Shown here piece by piece: positions 26,650 to 35,466 of a DNA stretch of 36,012 bases. The stretch covers positions 1 to 36,012 of the forward strand of contig SHZM01000034.1 in assembly GCA_009692265.1 (NCBI GenBank). The letters run 5' to 3'. The notes beneath the pieces were generated by a model. The model did no database searches. It worked only from the letters and a program-made list of their open reading frames with translations, and was not told the origin of the DNA. Position numbers and translations under genes: made by a program. The first letter of the stretch is position 1; each line of letters begins with the position of its first letter. The DNA comes from Gammaproteobacteria bacterium. GTDB lineage: Bacteria > Pseudomonadota > Gammaproteobacteria > Ga0077536.

Positions 26650-28080
26650 CTAGACCCGTTTTAATAATATTAGCTTCGCCGAGCGTGCGACTACCGCGAG
26701 CCCCAATTCTCGCAATTGGGCTTCATAGACTTTTTTACGTCTAACAATGAAGTATCGGTACTGGGGTGGGATATCGGCTTTCGCCTTCGGCCATAACAAA
26801 TTTGCGGGCGCAAAGCCGAAATAATAATACGCGCTGTCACGCACGGGGTCGTTCCGGCGCGGTGCGCCGAGAGGCGGAATCACGTCGGTGATTACCGCCG
26901 TATTAGTCAACGACGTCTTACCACGCACGGCGAGGCTTTGCATCAACTCTAAGCCGCGATTGTCGATAAGACCACGCTGGGTGATGACTGCAACATAGCC
27001 AAGTGCAAGCAACAAAATGCCGCACCCCACGGGCATTATCCAGCGCGGAATTTGTCGTCCGGAGAACCGCGCGAAGACTCCACCCGTTAACACGGCGAGC
27101 AGCGGCAGAGAAGGATATAAATAGCGGACATCGGGATCTGGCTTAATCGCAGCGATCACAAAATTCAATACGAACAGGCTTAGGACCAGTGCGATATCCG
27201 CGCGTTGCTCGGATGAATACTTCGGACTGCAGCACTCATAGACCGCAGTCGCGATCGCTATCAGCATGAACGGCAGCCACGGTAACAGGCGCTTCATGGG
27301 CTTGATGACGTATTCCAAGGTTGCGGAATCCAACGCACTCAAGCCAATGGCGGTGTCCCCGCGCCAGAAATCGTAGTTGAGTTGCGCCGCAAGTTCGGCA
27401 CCGTGCACCAGCCAGAGATAACCAAACCAAGCGCCGGGCAGCAGCAATAGCACCCACCAATAGCGCACGCTACGGGTGATCTCGCGGCCGGGACTGGCGG
27501 CTAGGGCGTGCGGCACGAAAATCAGCACCATCGCGAAGATCATCGGGCCTTTGGTTAAGGCTGCGATGGCGATACCACCGAATAAACAGGCTGCGCCGCG
27601 ATTATCGCGTAAATTCAAATACCCCCACACGGTTAGCAGTGCGCCAAACGTCATCAACGAATCCATGCGGAAATTGGTTGTGAACTGGATGTAGATGCCA
27701 TTGGTGGCGAACACTAACGCGGCGAACCAACCCCCTGCGGATCCGTATAACCGTTTTCCCAAGAGATAAGTGAGAAAGACACAGCCCACGCCGCCCAAGC
27801 GCGACGGCAAGGTCATCGCGAAATCGTTGATCCCGAAGACCCAGGAACACAGTGCGCTTAGCCATAACGCCAGCGGTGGTTTCAATAAATATGCGTGGGG
27901 CCCCTGAAATGGCGCGAGAAAATCCCCGGCATCAAGCATTTCGCGGGCGAGTGCTGCGTAAAACGCCGCGGTGCCGTGTAACTCTTGAACCGCGATGTCG
28001 CCAAAACTTACGACTGCGACGAGCGCACTTAACAGTAGCAGCGTTGCGCAATTTTCTGACGTAGGGGATTCGCGTGTCAT
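26650..28080 (-). CDS. GT39/ArnT-like membrane glycosyltransferase
   Basis: A 476-residue polytopic membrane protein of the ArnT/dolichyl-phosphate-mannose glycosyltransferase type, which transfers sugars from a polyprenyl-phosphate carrier in the periplasm. The first loop (QELHGTAAFYAALAREMLDAGDF) fits the family, though the usual DE pair is reduced to QEL. LLKPPLALWLSALCSWVFG follows, then many hydrophobic helices and a soluble C-terminal part with YYYFGFAPANLLWPKA. ATG 28080 (MTRESPTSENC) fits the first helix but has no good ribosome-binding site; the same frame is open upstream to 28254. Divergent from the ligase gene. Could modify lipid A or a core sugar. Confidence 0.85.
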   Translation of the reverse strand: MTRESPTSENCATLLLLSALVAVVSFGDIAVQELHGTAAFYAALAREMLDAGDFLAPFQGPHAYLLKPPLALWLSALCSWVFGINDFAMTLPSRLGGVGCVFLTYLLGKRLYGSAGGWFAALVFATNGIYIQFTTNFRMDSLMTFGALLTVWGYLNLRDNRGAACLFGGIAIAALTKGPMIFAMVLIFVPHALAASPGREITRSVRYWWVLLLLPGAWFGYLWLVHGAELAAQLNYDFWRGDTAIGLSALDSATLEYVIKPMKRLLPWLPFMLIAIATAVYECCSPKYSSEQRADIALVLSLFVLNFVIAAIKPDPDVRYLYPSLPLLAVLTGGVFARFSGRQIPRWIMPVGCGILLLALGYVAVITQRGLIDNRGLELMQSLAVRGKTSLTNTAVITDVIPPLGAPRRNDPVRDSAYYYFGFAPANLLWPKAKADIPPQYRYFIVRRKKVYEAQLRELGLAVVARSAKLILLKRV

Positions 28081-28233
28081 AATGGGGGTAAGTGGCAATG
28101 CGGTCGGCGGATCGCCGGTCTGCAGTTCATCATTGGACAGGCCGAAGGATAATGGAAATAACCGGTCCCGGCTATTAACATACAGTGCCCCATCCGCAGA
28201 TAACCACGACCCTTGTCTCTCACTCCGGCTGCA

Positions 28234-29439
28234 ATGCCTACCTCTGCTTCGCACTCGCTGCTGAGCTCTATACGCGCTTTGCTGTGGACAGCCCCGCTCG
28301 TGATGGCTGTCAATCCAACCACGCTTGGCGTGCTTGTGAGCCTTTATGCGATTGGGTACCTGGCGCTCTGTCGGGCCGACGTCGCGTGGGCCTCGCTAAG
28401 ACATGCACCCGTGCCCCTGATCTTGCTTTTTGTTACAGGTCTCGGGCTATTGAGCAGTCTGTGGGCGGTGAACCCTGATCTCGCAGTCTCGCGTGCTTGG
28501 AAATTTCTACTCGTAATGCTGCCGCTAGCGCTGCTTGCACGCCAGTGTCTGAAATTGCCTGAGCCTAGTGTCAAATATTGCGCCCGCGCGTTGATCTTCA
28601 GCGTAGGGCTCGCCGCGGTGTTACTGGTTATTCAGATCTATGAAGCCTTTCTGCTCGCAGCCGGTAGCCGAGTGCTATCAGCTGAATTAGTGGCGATCAA
28701 GCTCAACGTGCCGGTAGCCGAGCTCGCGATCATCGTGTGGTGCTTACCACTTTGTCTGAAGGTGACTCAGGCTGCCCTCGGCTGCGCTCTGGTGGTCGGA
28801 CTTACGTTCGGTTTAACCATCCTGGCGGTGTGTGCCGGTGATGGCTTAGCACCGCGTATTGCGATGGGTGCGGGTGCACTCATTTGGCTTACAGGCTACT
28901 TCAAGCCTCGCACGGCCGCGCTGGTGGTGGGAATCGCGGTGATTGCGGCACATGTCTTTGCTTTAGCGGTGGTGCCCACCCTTTATCGGGATCGGGAAAT
29001 AACTGCACGAATCGGTGATCTTTCAATCTCGCATCGCCTGGAGGTGTGGGACACGGTCGGTACTTTGATTCACGCACAACCCTGGCTTGGTTATGGTCTC
29101 GACAACTCGCGCGCGATTCCCGCGAGCGCCGAAATTTCCGAGATTACTGGCACCCCGCGGCGGATCCCTCTTTATCCGCACACGGTACCGCTACAAGCAC
29201 AGTTGGAACTTGGCATCGCTGGCGTCCTGGGGTTTTATTCGCTGCTGTTTTATCTGCTCAAGTGCAGCCTGTCGATGACCCGGATGGCCGCGGCATCCGC
29301 GCTCGCGATGCTTGCCGCAGGCATGAGTATTTGGTGCGTGGGCTATCCACTTTGGCGCAGTGCGTGGATAGCTTGGCTGGGGTTTTGCGCGATCGCGATC
29401 AGCGCGGTCGAATCGGAACATCGCTCACAGCGCGGATGA
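28234..29439 (+). CDS. O-antigen ligase/polymerase-family membrane protein
   Basis: A protein of about 401 residues with roughly ten hydrophobic helices and the Wzy_C/WaaL-type periplasmic segment HRLEVWDTVGTLIHAQPWLGYGLDNSR in two adjoining parts, followed by YPHTVPLQAQLELGIAGVLG. WaaL ligases attach undecaprenyl-linked O-antigen to lipid A core; Wzy polymerases look similar. The neighbours (core-type GT9 and GT4 genes) favour a ligase. ATG 28234 is chosen; TTG 28213 is possible. The stop overlaps the following GT9 start as ATGA (29436-29439). Confidence 0.85.
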   Translation: MPTSASHSLLSSIRALLWTAPLVMAVNPTTLGVLVSLYAIGYLALCRADVAWASLRHAPVPLILLFVTGLGLLSSLWAVNPDLAVSRAWKFLLVMLPLALLARQCLKLPEPSVKYCARALIFSVGLAAVLLVIQIYEAFLLAAGSRVLSAELVAIKLNVPVAELAIIVWCLPLCLKVTQAALGCALVVGLTFGLTILAVCAGDGLAPRIAMGAGALIWLTGYFKPRTAALVVGIAVIAAHVFALAVVPTLYRDREITARIGDLSISHRLEVWDTVGTLIHAQPWLGYGLDNSRAIPASAEISEITGTPRRIPLYPHTVPLQAQLELGIAGVLGFYSLLFYLLKCSLSMTRMAAASALAMLAAGMSIWCVGYPLWRSAWIAWLGFCAIAISAVESEHRSQRG

Positions 29440-30359
29440 CAGGGATACTCGTCATCAAGCTCGGGGCGCTCGGCGATTTCGTCATGGCAACACCGGCGTT
29501 CGCGGCGATCAGGGCGCATCATAAAAATGAAAAACTCACGTTACTGACGATACCAGGGCTGATTTCGCTCGCTCGCGCGACCGGTCTGTTTGACGAGGTG
29601 CTCGAAGATCCACGCGGCGCTTGGCCTATTGGGCATTGGTGCATAGCGCAGCGTTTGCGCTTTTCCGAATTTAAGTTCGTCTACGATTTGCAAGGCACTA
29701 CTCGAACCGCGTGGTATTGGCGATTATTGTGGCCTACCCGACCGTCGTGGGCTGGCCCGGTGGCAGGTTGTTCGCATCCGAGACCGTCCCGACCGCAGGG
29801 TCACCGCATGGATTGGTACCGGGCGCAACTTGCGGCCTTGAGTATCACTGTGTCCGAGAGAATTAATCTCGATTGGTTGCAGGGAGATTTGCGCTCGCTG
29901 CAGATCCCTGCTCGTTATGTGCTGATAGTGCCGGGAGGTTCCGCGCATCGCTCCGAGAAGCGTTGGCCTGCGGCCGCTTACACAGCTGTTGCGCGAGCCC
30001 TTCTAAATCAACAAATCACACCCGTCCTAATCGGAACACAAGTGGATTTTGAGGCGAACGACTTCATCGCACGACAGGTGCCTCAAAGTTTTAATTTGAC
30101 CGACCGTACATCGCTCGGGCAGTTGGCGAGCCTGGCGCGGGGGGCCCTCGCTGCCATCGGTAACGACACCGGACCTATGCACGTGATTGCCGCAGCGGGC
30201 GCACCCACCGTTACACTATTCTCGGAGGCTTCTGATCCTGGCTTTATCGGCCCGCGTGGCCCGCAGGTACGCTGTGTGCAAATGTCCTCGTTGCGCGATT
30301 TAGCGCCGGCGACAGTACTTGAAGCGCTAGCCGAGTGTGCCGGAATCACTGCCTCGTGA
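29436..30359 (+). CDS. GT9 heptosyltransferase-family glycosyltransferase
   Basis: A 307-residue GT-B enzyme of the ADP-heptose:LPS heptosyltransferase family. It has the start ILVIKLGALGDFVMATPAF, the FVYDLQGTTRTAWYWRLLW segment, VPGGSAHRSEKRWPAAAY and the donor-binding IGNDTGPMHVIAAAGAPTV, then LFSEASDPGFIGPRG. ATG 29436 overlaps the ligase stop; a longer reading of the same frame starting inside the ligase gene at 29046 is rejected. It transfers a heptose or related sugar to the inner core by family inference. The next gene overlaps as GTGA. Confidence 0.92.
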   Translation: MTGILVIKLGALGDFVMATPAFAAIRAHHKNEKLTLLTIPGLISLARATGLFDEVLEDPRGAWPIGHWCIAQRLRFSEFKFVYDLQGTTRTAWYWRLLWPTRPSWAGPVAGCSHPRPSRPQGHRMDWYRAQLAALSITVSERINLDWLQGDLRSLQIPARYVLIVPGGSAHRSEKRWPAAAYTAVARALLNQQITPVLIGTQVDFEANDFIARQVPQSFNLTDRTSLGQLASLARGALAAIGNDTGPMHVIAAAGAPTVTLFSEASDPGFIGPRGPQVRCVQMSSLRDLAPATVLEALAECAGITAS

Positions 30360-31474
30360 AAGTGCTTATGTTGACTAGCGAGTACCCGCCGCGCATTGGC
30401 GGGATCGCGACCCATGTTGCCGAACTCTCGAGCGCACTTCGCGCCAGCGGGGTGGATGTTCGCGTAATTGCACCCCCTTTCCCCGGGGCGCCTGCTTATG
30501 ATCTAGCCCGGCCGGACCATGCAGTCGTGCGCTATGCGCCGTGGCTTCGAACCCATTTTTTTTACAACTACGCACTTAAGCGTTGGTGCCAGGCACAGCG
30601 ACGGCAATTTCCGTTTGACCTTATACACGTGCATGGATTACGCCCCTTAACTAGCGCGTTGGCGGTAGGTGTGCCTGTGGTGTTCACAAATCACACCTCA
30701 GGATTTCTACAAACCGTTGCGCTTGGTGGGCGTCGACTGGCGAAATTGGGCCGATTGATCCGCGAAGTTGCGCATGTAATAGCACCAAGTGAAGAATTAT
30801 TGAGTGCCGCGCAGGCGGCGGGTTATGGCGGCCCAGGAATGTATATTCCAAACGGTGTTGACATCGTTCGGTTTTCACCAGGGACTGATTCTCGATTGCG
30901 CGCCGAATGGCAGCTGGAGGCGAAACACTTAGTCGTGGTGATCGCCCGCCGCCTGGTACCAAAGAATGGCGTTCTGATTGCCGCTCACGCACTTGATGCT
31001 TGTGTGCCTAACGTGCGATTCGTGTTCGCCGGTGATGGCCCGGAACGCACCGCCTTAGAAGCCGTCCTGGCGGCCACTGGCTGCCGCGAACGTGCTGTGT
31101 TCTTGGGTTCAGTACAGAATTCAGCGATGCCCGAAGTGTATCGTGCAGCGGATCTCTGTCTCCTACCTTCGCTAATGGAAGCGACCAGTATTGCAGGGCT
31201 CGAGGCGATGGCGAGCGGCAAGGTCTTGATTGGAACGCGGGTCGGTGGGATCCCTGCTTTGATTGAGGACAGCGTTACCGGCATACTGATTCCACCCAAC
31301 GATCCGCCTGCGCTGGCGAGCGCGATTAATGCGTTCGCGAATAATCGAGATCGCTTGGTTCGAATGGGAGCCGCCGCCCGACGTCGGGCAGAGCAACGTT
31401 TTGCGTGGCCGATAATCGCTGCTCGCACCCTTACTATTTATCGCGACGTACTTGCTGGGTCCGTTTCGACGTAG
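30356..31474 (+). CDS. GT4-family glycosyltransferase
   Basis: A 372-residue GT-B glycosyltransferase beginning at GTG 30356 (VKVLMLTSEYPPRIGGIATHV), a start that overlaps the preceding stop by 4 bases. The N-terminal domain has DLIHVHGLRPLTSALAV and VVFTNHTSGF; the C-terminal domain has VIARRLVPKNGV, VFAGDGPERTALEAVL, and the E-x7-E donor site in EATSIAGLEAMASGKVLIG followed by GGIPALIEDSVTG. By position it builds the LPS core or O-unit. Sugar and linkage unknown. Confidence 0.92.
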   Translation: MKVLMLTSEYPPRIGGIATHVAELSSALRASGVDVRVIAPPFPGAPAYDLARPDHAVVRYAPWLRTHFFYNYALKRWCQAQRRQFPFDLIHVHGLRPLTSALAVGVPVVFTNHTSGFLQTVALGGRRLAKLGRLIREVAHVIAPSEELLSAAQAAGYGGPGMYIPNGVDIVRFSPGTDSRLRAEWQLEAKHLVVVIARRLVPKNGVLIAAHALDACVPNVRFVFAGDGPERTALEAVLAATGCRERAVFLGSVQNSAMPEVYRAADLCLLPSLMEATSIAGLEAMASGKVLIGTRVGGIPALIEDSVTGILIPPNDPPALASAINAFANNRDRLVRMGAAARRRAEQRFAWPIIAARTLTIYRDVLAGSVST

Positions 31475-31487
31475 CAAAGTAGTCACA

Positions 31488-32624
31488 ATGAAAAAACGTC
31501 TATTGCTCGTGCTCGGGACCCGTCCTGAAGCCATTAAGCTCGCGCCCGTCTATCAAGCCTTGCGCGCCCGATCGACTTACGACGTCCGACTTGCATCGAC
31601 TGGACAACACCGTGAGATGCTGGCAGACGCGCTAGCTACTTTCGATATAGCACCCGACTACGATTTAGCGCTGATGCGCGATGCACAGAATCAAAGTGAT
31701 TTACTCAGCGCGATGTTGCCACGATTGTCGGAAATTTTTGCAACCTTTCCACCTGACTGCGTAGTTGTCCAAGGAGATACCGCAACTACTTATGGTGCGG
31801 CGTTAGCGGCGTACCTAAACCGAGTGACTTTAGCCCATGTCGAAGCCGGCCTGCGAACCGGCGACAAATTCGCGCCCTTCCCGGAAGAAGGGTATCGCCG
31901 CATGGTGGCGTGTCTTGCTGATCTACATTTCGCGCCGACCCTCCAAGCGCGCAGAAATCTGTTGGCAGAGTCAATTCCGGATTCCAGAATTTGGGTAACA
32001 GGCAATACGGCGATTGATGCGATTCGTTGGGTGCTTGCGAATACATCACCGATCCGAACTGCCTCACTACGTTTCAATTTTGATTCACAGTTGCCGCGCT
32101 TTATTTTAGTAACTTGTCATCGGCGAGAGAGTTTTGGCGGGGAGCTAAGATCAATTATGACGGCTATCGCTAACCTTGCTAAAGAGTTCGCAAGCGTGCC
32201 TTTCATATTTCCGGTGCACTTAAATCCGCAAGTTCAACAGGCATCGCGAGAAATCTTGAGAGATCTACCGAATGTCCATCTGTGTTCACCGCTGGATTAC
32301 AGAACGTTCGCACATTTATTGAATGCGTGCCATTTCGTGATGACAGATTCTGGGGGGATTCAAGAAGAGGCGGCTGATCTTGGCAAGCCGGTGCTCGTTA
32401 TGCGGCGCACGACTGAGCGCTGTGAAGGTGTTGCAGCGGGTACCGCCCTGTTAGCTGGAGTAGATTCGGATGAAATTCAACAACTAGCCCGCCGTTTGCT
32501 CGTTGATGAGACTTTCTATCAAAGCCTCGCGGTGCCAGCAAAAATTTACGGTAATGGCGACGCTGCAGATCAGATTGCGACAATCCTCGATTCCGCGCTA
32601 GTTTCCAGCACCGCACCTGGATAA
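31488..32624 (+). CDS. wecB: UDP-N-acetylglucosamine 2-epimerase (non-hydrolysing)
   Basis: Interconverts UDP-GlcNAc and UDP-ManNAc for surface polysaccharides. The 378-residue protein starts MKKRLLLVLGTRPEAIKLAP at ATG 31488 and shows GQHREML, VVQGDTATTYGAALAAY, HVEAGLRTGDKFAPFPEEGYR, CHRRESFG, FPVHLNPQVQ and TDSGGIQEEAADLGKPVLVM. The next segment reads RRTTERCEGVAAGT, where most relatives have RDTTERPEG; the catalytic and uridine-binding residues otherwise look intact. It is 13 bases downstream of the GT4 gene. No ManNAc dehydrogenase (wecC) is in the window. Confidence 0.93.
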   Translation: MKKRLLLVLGTRPEAIKLAPVYQALRARSTYDVRLASTGQHREMLADALATFDIAPDYDLALMRDAQNQSDLLSAMLPRLSEIFATFPPDCVVVQGDTATTYGAALAAYLNRVTLAHVEAGLRTGDKFAPFPEEGYRRMVACLADLHFAPTLQARRNLLAESIPDSRIWVTGNTAIDAIRWVLANTSPIRTASLRFNFDSQLPRFILVTCHRRESFGGELRSIMTAIANLAKEFASVPFIFPVHLNPQVQQASREILRDLPNVHLCSPLDYRTFAHLLNACHFVMTDSGGIQEEAADLGKPVLVMRRTTERCEGVAAGTALLAGVDSDEIQQLARRLLVDETFYQSLAVPAKIYGNGDAADQIATILDSALVSSTAPG

Positions 32625-32640
32625 TTTGAGAAAGCCCTTT

Positions 32641-33276
32641 ATGACCCTAGAAGTCGTCCACTATTTTGACTACAAAAGTCCTTATGCCTATTTAGCACAA
32701 GCGCCGACTGATAAGTTGGAGGCAAAGTACCGTATTCGTATACAGCGCGTCCCTTACACTTTGTATATTCCGGATTTTCTTGGTGCAGCCGAACTAGATG
32801 CCACTGGGACCGATATCGTTGGAACTCGCAGTGAGCATCAGTGGAGACGTGTTCGTTATAGCTACATGGATTGTCGTCGTGAAGCTAACCGACTCGGATT
32901 GACGATCCGCGGCCCGCGCAAAATATGGGATAGTTCTCTTGCGCACATTGGTTTTTTGTACGCCCACGAGCAGGATAATTTTAGGGCCTATCACAGGGTC
33001 GTCTACGAGCGATTTTGGCGACGAGAACTTGATATCGAGGATATCGCTGTGCTTCTCGCGGTCATGAACGAAACGGGAATCGATGTAGAGGGGTTTACGC
33101 GTTTTGCAGGCGGCAGCGGGCGGGAGCTGCATGATGAGTTACAAGCGAAAGCGGAAGCAGCAGGCATTTTCGGCGTCCCAAGTTGGACCGTGAATGACGA
33201 ATTGTTTTGGGGATCGGAGCGTTTAGGGTTGGTCGAGGAGGCGATCTCTCAAATTCAGGATTCGACGAGACGTTAG
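32641..33276 (+). CDS. DsbA-family protein, 2-hydroxychromene-2-carboxylate isomerase-like
   Basis: A 211-residue thioredoxin-fold protein of the HCCA isomerase/kappa-GST branch. The N-terminal strand reads HYFDYKSPYAYLA, where a serine takes the place of the redox CxxC; a helical insertion follows, then the C-terminal AAGIFGVPSWTVNDELFWG with the cis-Pro and the GSERL helix. This group uses glutathione for isomerisation or conjugation rather than disulfide exchange. ATG 32641 has AGAAAG upstream; TTG 32626 is possible. It is the last plus-strand gene of the glycan run, though its connection to glycan synthesis is unclear. It converges with and overlaps a small minus-strand gene by 4 bases. 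Confidence 0.88.
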   Translation: MTLEVVHYFDYKSPYAYLAQAPTDKLEAKYRIRIQRVPYTLYIPDFLGAAELDATGTDIVGTRSEHQWRRVRYSYMDCRREANRLGLTIRGPRKIWDSSLAHIGFLYAHEQDNFRAYHRVVYERFWRRELDIEDIAVLLAVMNETGIDVEGFTRFAGGSGRELHDELQAKAEAAGIFGVPSWTVNDELFWGSERLGLVEEAISQIQDSTRR

Positions 33277-33452
33277 CGTCGGGTAACGCCACCGCGTTGG
33301 CGACAACTGAAACTTACTGCGCGAAGAAACTTAATTTCTATTATTTCGGCATCGACTGAAAACTGTTCTTGTACTTCCAGCGCTGTTTCTGCCAGTACTA
33401 ATTGCTCGCGTTCGGTGGCACCTTCTAAGATCCTAACGCGATACTCGTTCAT
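33273..33452 (-). CDS. Possible small protein (59 residues)
   Basis: ATG 33450-33452 opens a 59-codon frame ending in TAA at 33273-33275. The protein is acidic in its first two thirds (MNEYRVRILEGATEREQLVL, ALEVQEQF, DAEIIEIKFL) with a basic tail. It is 48 bases downstream of the GT9 gene in the same direction, could be its last operon member, and fills most of an otherwise empty 224-base gap. No domain recognised. The amphipathic alternation and position make it plausible, but only comparison with relatives would confirm it. Confidence 0.4.
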   Translation of the reverse strand: MNEYRVRILEGATEREQLVLAETALEVQEQFSVDAEIIEIKFLRAVSFSCRQRGGVTRR

Positions 33453-33500
33453 TCGCCCGTAGCTCTCGTGTTGTTCACCTGGAGAAAAACCCTTCTAGTG

Positions 33501-34490
33501 CTAGTCCGTCGTAAAGTGACTATCCAATGCTCGAGCAGAGGCCAACTCACCAGCAAGTGAATTGTAACCAATCGCGACAGTCTGCGTTTCAAGAATTTGT
33601 TTCAATTTTCTGAAAACTTCTTCAGCGCGCAGTAACGAAAGGTTGCGCGACGGCGCCTCGAGGATCTCCGCACGAGCGCCCCAAGGACGATAGCGCTCCG
33701 GACGACCAGGCCCGAATAGAGTCAAGGTTCTCACACCACGCGCGGCAGCGATATGACCAAGACCGGAATCGTTACCAACGAAGACCGTGGCGTAATCTAG
33801 AATTGCAGCCGCTTGCGTAAGGTTGGTATCACCCGTGAAGTTAAGAATAGGGAGTGCAGAACGCGCTGCGAGCTGTGCGGTATCCGAACGGTCTCTGGGT
33901 CCACCGAGGATTGCAATTACGTCAAATTCCTTCTTCGATAACTCTATTAATTCCTCAAAGTAGGCTATAGGCCAAATTTTTCCCGGCCAATTCGCGCCGG
34001 TTGCAAGTGCCAGGCAACGCGCGTTTCGGAACGGGACAAAGGCAGCGGCGGCAAATGCTTCGTCTTGTGAGTCAAGCCAGACAATAGTATTGGGGAGTGG
34101 CAGCGGAGTTTTAATAATCCTTTTCGCTATCGCGAAATGTTGATCTATCGCGTGCGGACCATGAGCACCACGGCGCCAGCGTGCCGTGCGACGATCCGCG
34201 TGCAACATCCATGGCAGAAAGTCCGTTCGTAGGTCAATTATTGCATCGTAATGTCGTTGTCTTAGGATTCTCACCAGCTTCAACAATCCCGGTATGCCAT
34301 CTTTTTTATCGCGATGGAAAATATCGCCGCGAAACGGGCAACCTGCCAAAAGACTACTGGAACGCGCGTCGGCGACGATATCGATCAAGTGTCTTGGGTA
34401 AGCGGTATGCAATGCAACAAGTATCGGAGTGGTCAGAACCAAATCGCCAATATTGCTCAGAGTAATAAACAGTAAGCGGGATTCAGTCAT
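33501..34490 (-). CDS. GT9 heptosyltransferase-family glycosyltransferase
   Basis: A 329-residue GT-B enzyme starting MTESRLLFITLSNIGDLVLT at ATG 34490, which lies 8 bases inside the upstream GT9 gene. It has DAIIDLRTDFLPWML, LATGANWPGKIWPIAYFEEL, AILGGPRDRSD, NFTGDTNLTQAAAILDYATV and the donor site VGNDSGLGHIAAARGVRTLTL, then FGPGRPERYRPWG. A family role in LPS core assembly is inferred. An upstream in-frame extension to 34532 is not needed. Confidence 0.9.
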   Translation of the reverse strand: MTESRLLFITLSNIGDLVLTTPILVALHTAYPRHLIDIVADARSSSLLAGCPFRGDIFHRDKKDGIPGLLKLVRILRQRHYDAIIDLRTDFLPWMLHADRRTARWRRGAHGPHAIDQHFAIAKRIIKTPLPLPNTIVWLDSQDEAFAAAAFVPFRNARCLALATGANWPGKIWPIAYFEELIELSKKEFDVIAILGGPRDRSDTAQLAARSALPILNFTGDTNLTQAAAILDYATVFVGNDSGLGHIAAARGVRTLTLFGPGRPERYRPWGARAEILEAPSRNLSLLRAEEVFRKLKQILETQTVAIGYNSLAGELASARALDSHFTTD

Positions 34491-35466
34491 CGCAATGTGC
34501 ACAGAGAGTGTCAATAGCTTGCATGACCACACCCACAGGAATCGCGGATACCTGGGTTGATCCGAACTCGGACGCTCGGATTACCGTTCGCTTGTTGTAG
34601 GGTGGTTCGAACTTGACAGGATTAGTGTTTCCAAAAAGAGAAATGAGCGGCCGACCGCCGGCTGCTAAGAGATGTCCTGCACCGGCATCATTGGCGACTG
34701 CCACGGTTAAGCGGGCGGCTAGGGCTATCGTGAGGAGAGGCCCGCCCAGAGAAGTGCCCTCGAACGTATATTCAGGAAAGCGCGCGGCCGGTACTCTATC
34801 CATGATAGTTCGTCGCCAAAAGCTTTCCATAGGCCCGAGGAAAAAGACCGGTATTCGATTCTGTGCTGTTTGAGCTAGAGCGATTTCAATATACCTCTCA
34901 AGCGGCCAGCATTTTTCGCAACCGCCGGCGCCCGGCGCCAGTCCCACATATTCCTTTCCGGCGGGGAGAATTCTGGCCGCGAGTTCGCGTTCGCGGAGTG
35001 GAATCGGTAGCTCGAGCTCAAGTTTAACGGGCTGATCTATCGCCAGCTCGAAAAGAACTCGGGTTTGTTCGGATACGGATTGTTCGAACGGTCGTAAGGG
35101 CTTTTTATCGGAAAAGAAAAAGTTAGCGGCAGGTGCAATAAATCTATCGTGAGGGAGGGCGCGAAGCAGCATCGCACTACGTAACTTTTTGTCGCTTACT
35201 ATCACGCAGTTAAAGTGCCGGTCGCGTAGAGGATGTGGCGCTGCGCGCCAGTAGATCCCCAAACGAGATTTTTCGTGGATTTCGCTGATGGCCGTTGTTA
35301 CTAACGGTGCTAACGCGCGTGAAAAAGCACTGGCTTGCGATCCCGTTACCCATATCAATTGAATGTCGGGGCGAATTTTATGCAACCCTAATATCGCGGG
35401 TAATTTAATTAGGGCGTCGCCTAATCGATCTTCGGCGGTATAAAAAAGGATCGAATACACCGTCAA
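34483..35466 (-). CDS. GT9-like glycosyltransferase (heptosyltransferase superfamily)
   Basis: A 327-residue protein of the same superfamily but more diverged. The N-terminal motif reads ILFYTAEDRLGDALIKLPAI (RLGDxL rather than xxGDxV), with VGLAPGAGGCEKCWPLERYI in the middle and VAVANDAGAGHLLAAGGRPL followed by SLFGNTNPVKFEPP. The ANDAG form of the donor motif is typical of this subgroup. Start overlaps the DUF6165 stop as ATGA (35463-35466), and its own stop lies inside the next GT9 gene. Acceptor unknown. Confidence 0.85.
   Translation of the reverse strand: MTVYSILFYTAEDRLGDALIKLPAILGLHKIRPDIQLIWVTGSQASAFSRALAPLVTTAISEIHEKSRLGIYWRAAPHPLRDRHFNCVIVSDKKLRSAMLLRALPHDRFIAPAANFFFSDKKPLRPFEQSVSEQTRVLFELAIDQPVKLELELPIPLRERELAARILPAGKEYVGLAPGAGGCEKCWPLERYIEIALAQTAQNRIPVFFLGPMESFWRRTIMDRVPAARFPEYTFEGTSLGGPLLTIALAARLTVAVANDAGAGHLLAAGGRPLISLFGNTNPVKFEPPYNKRTVIRASEFGSTQVSAIPVGVVMQAIDTLCAHCDD

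Noticed and set aside
28100-28125. CGGCG-GAT-CGCCG inverted repeat in the divergent GT39/ligase gap
   Set aside because: Five-base arms of C/G are common at this composition; not enough to call an operator.
29046-29435. Upstream extension of the GT9 gene by 130 codons
   Set aside because: It overlaps the O-antigen ligase in another frame; the family N-terminus begins at ATG 29436, which overlaps the ligase stop.
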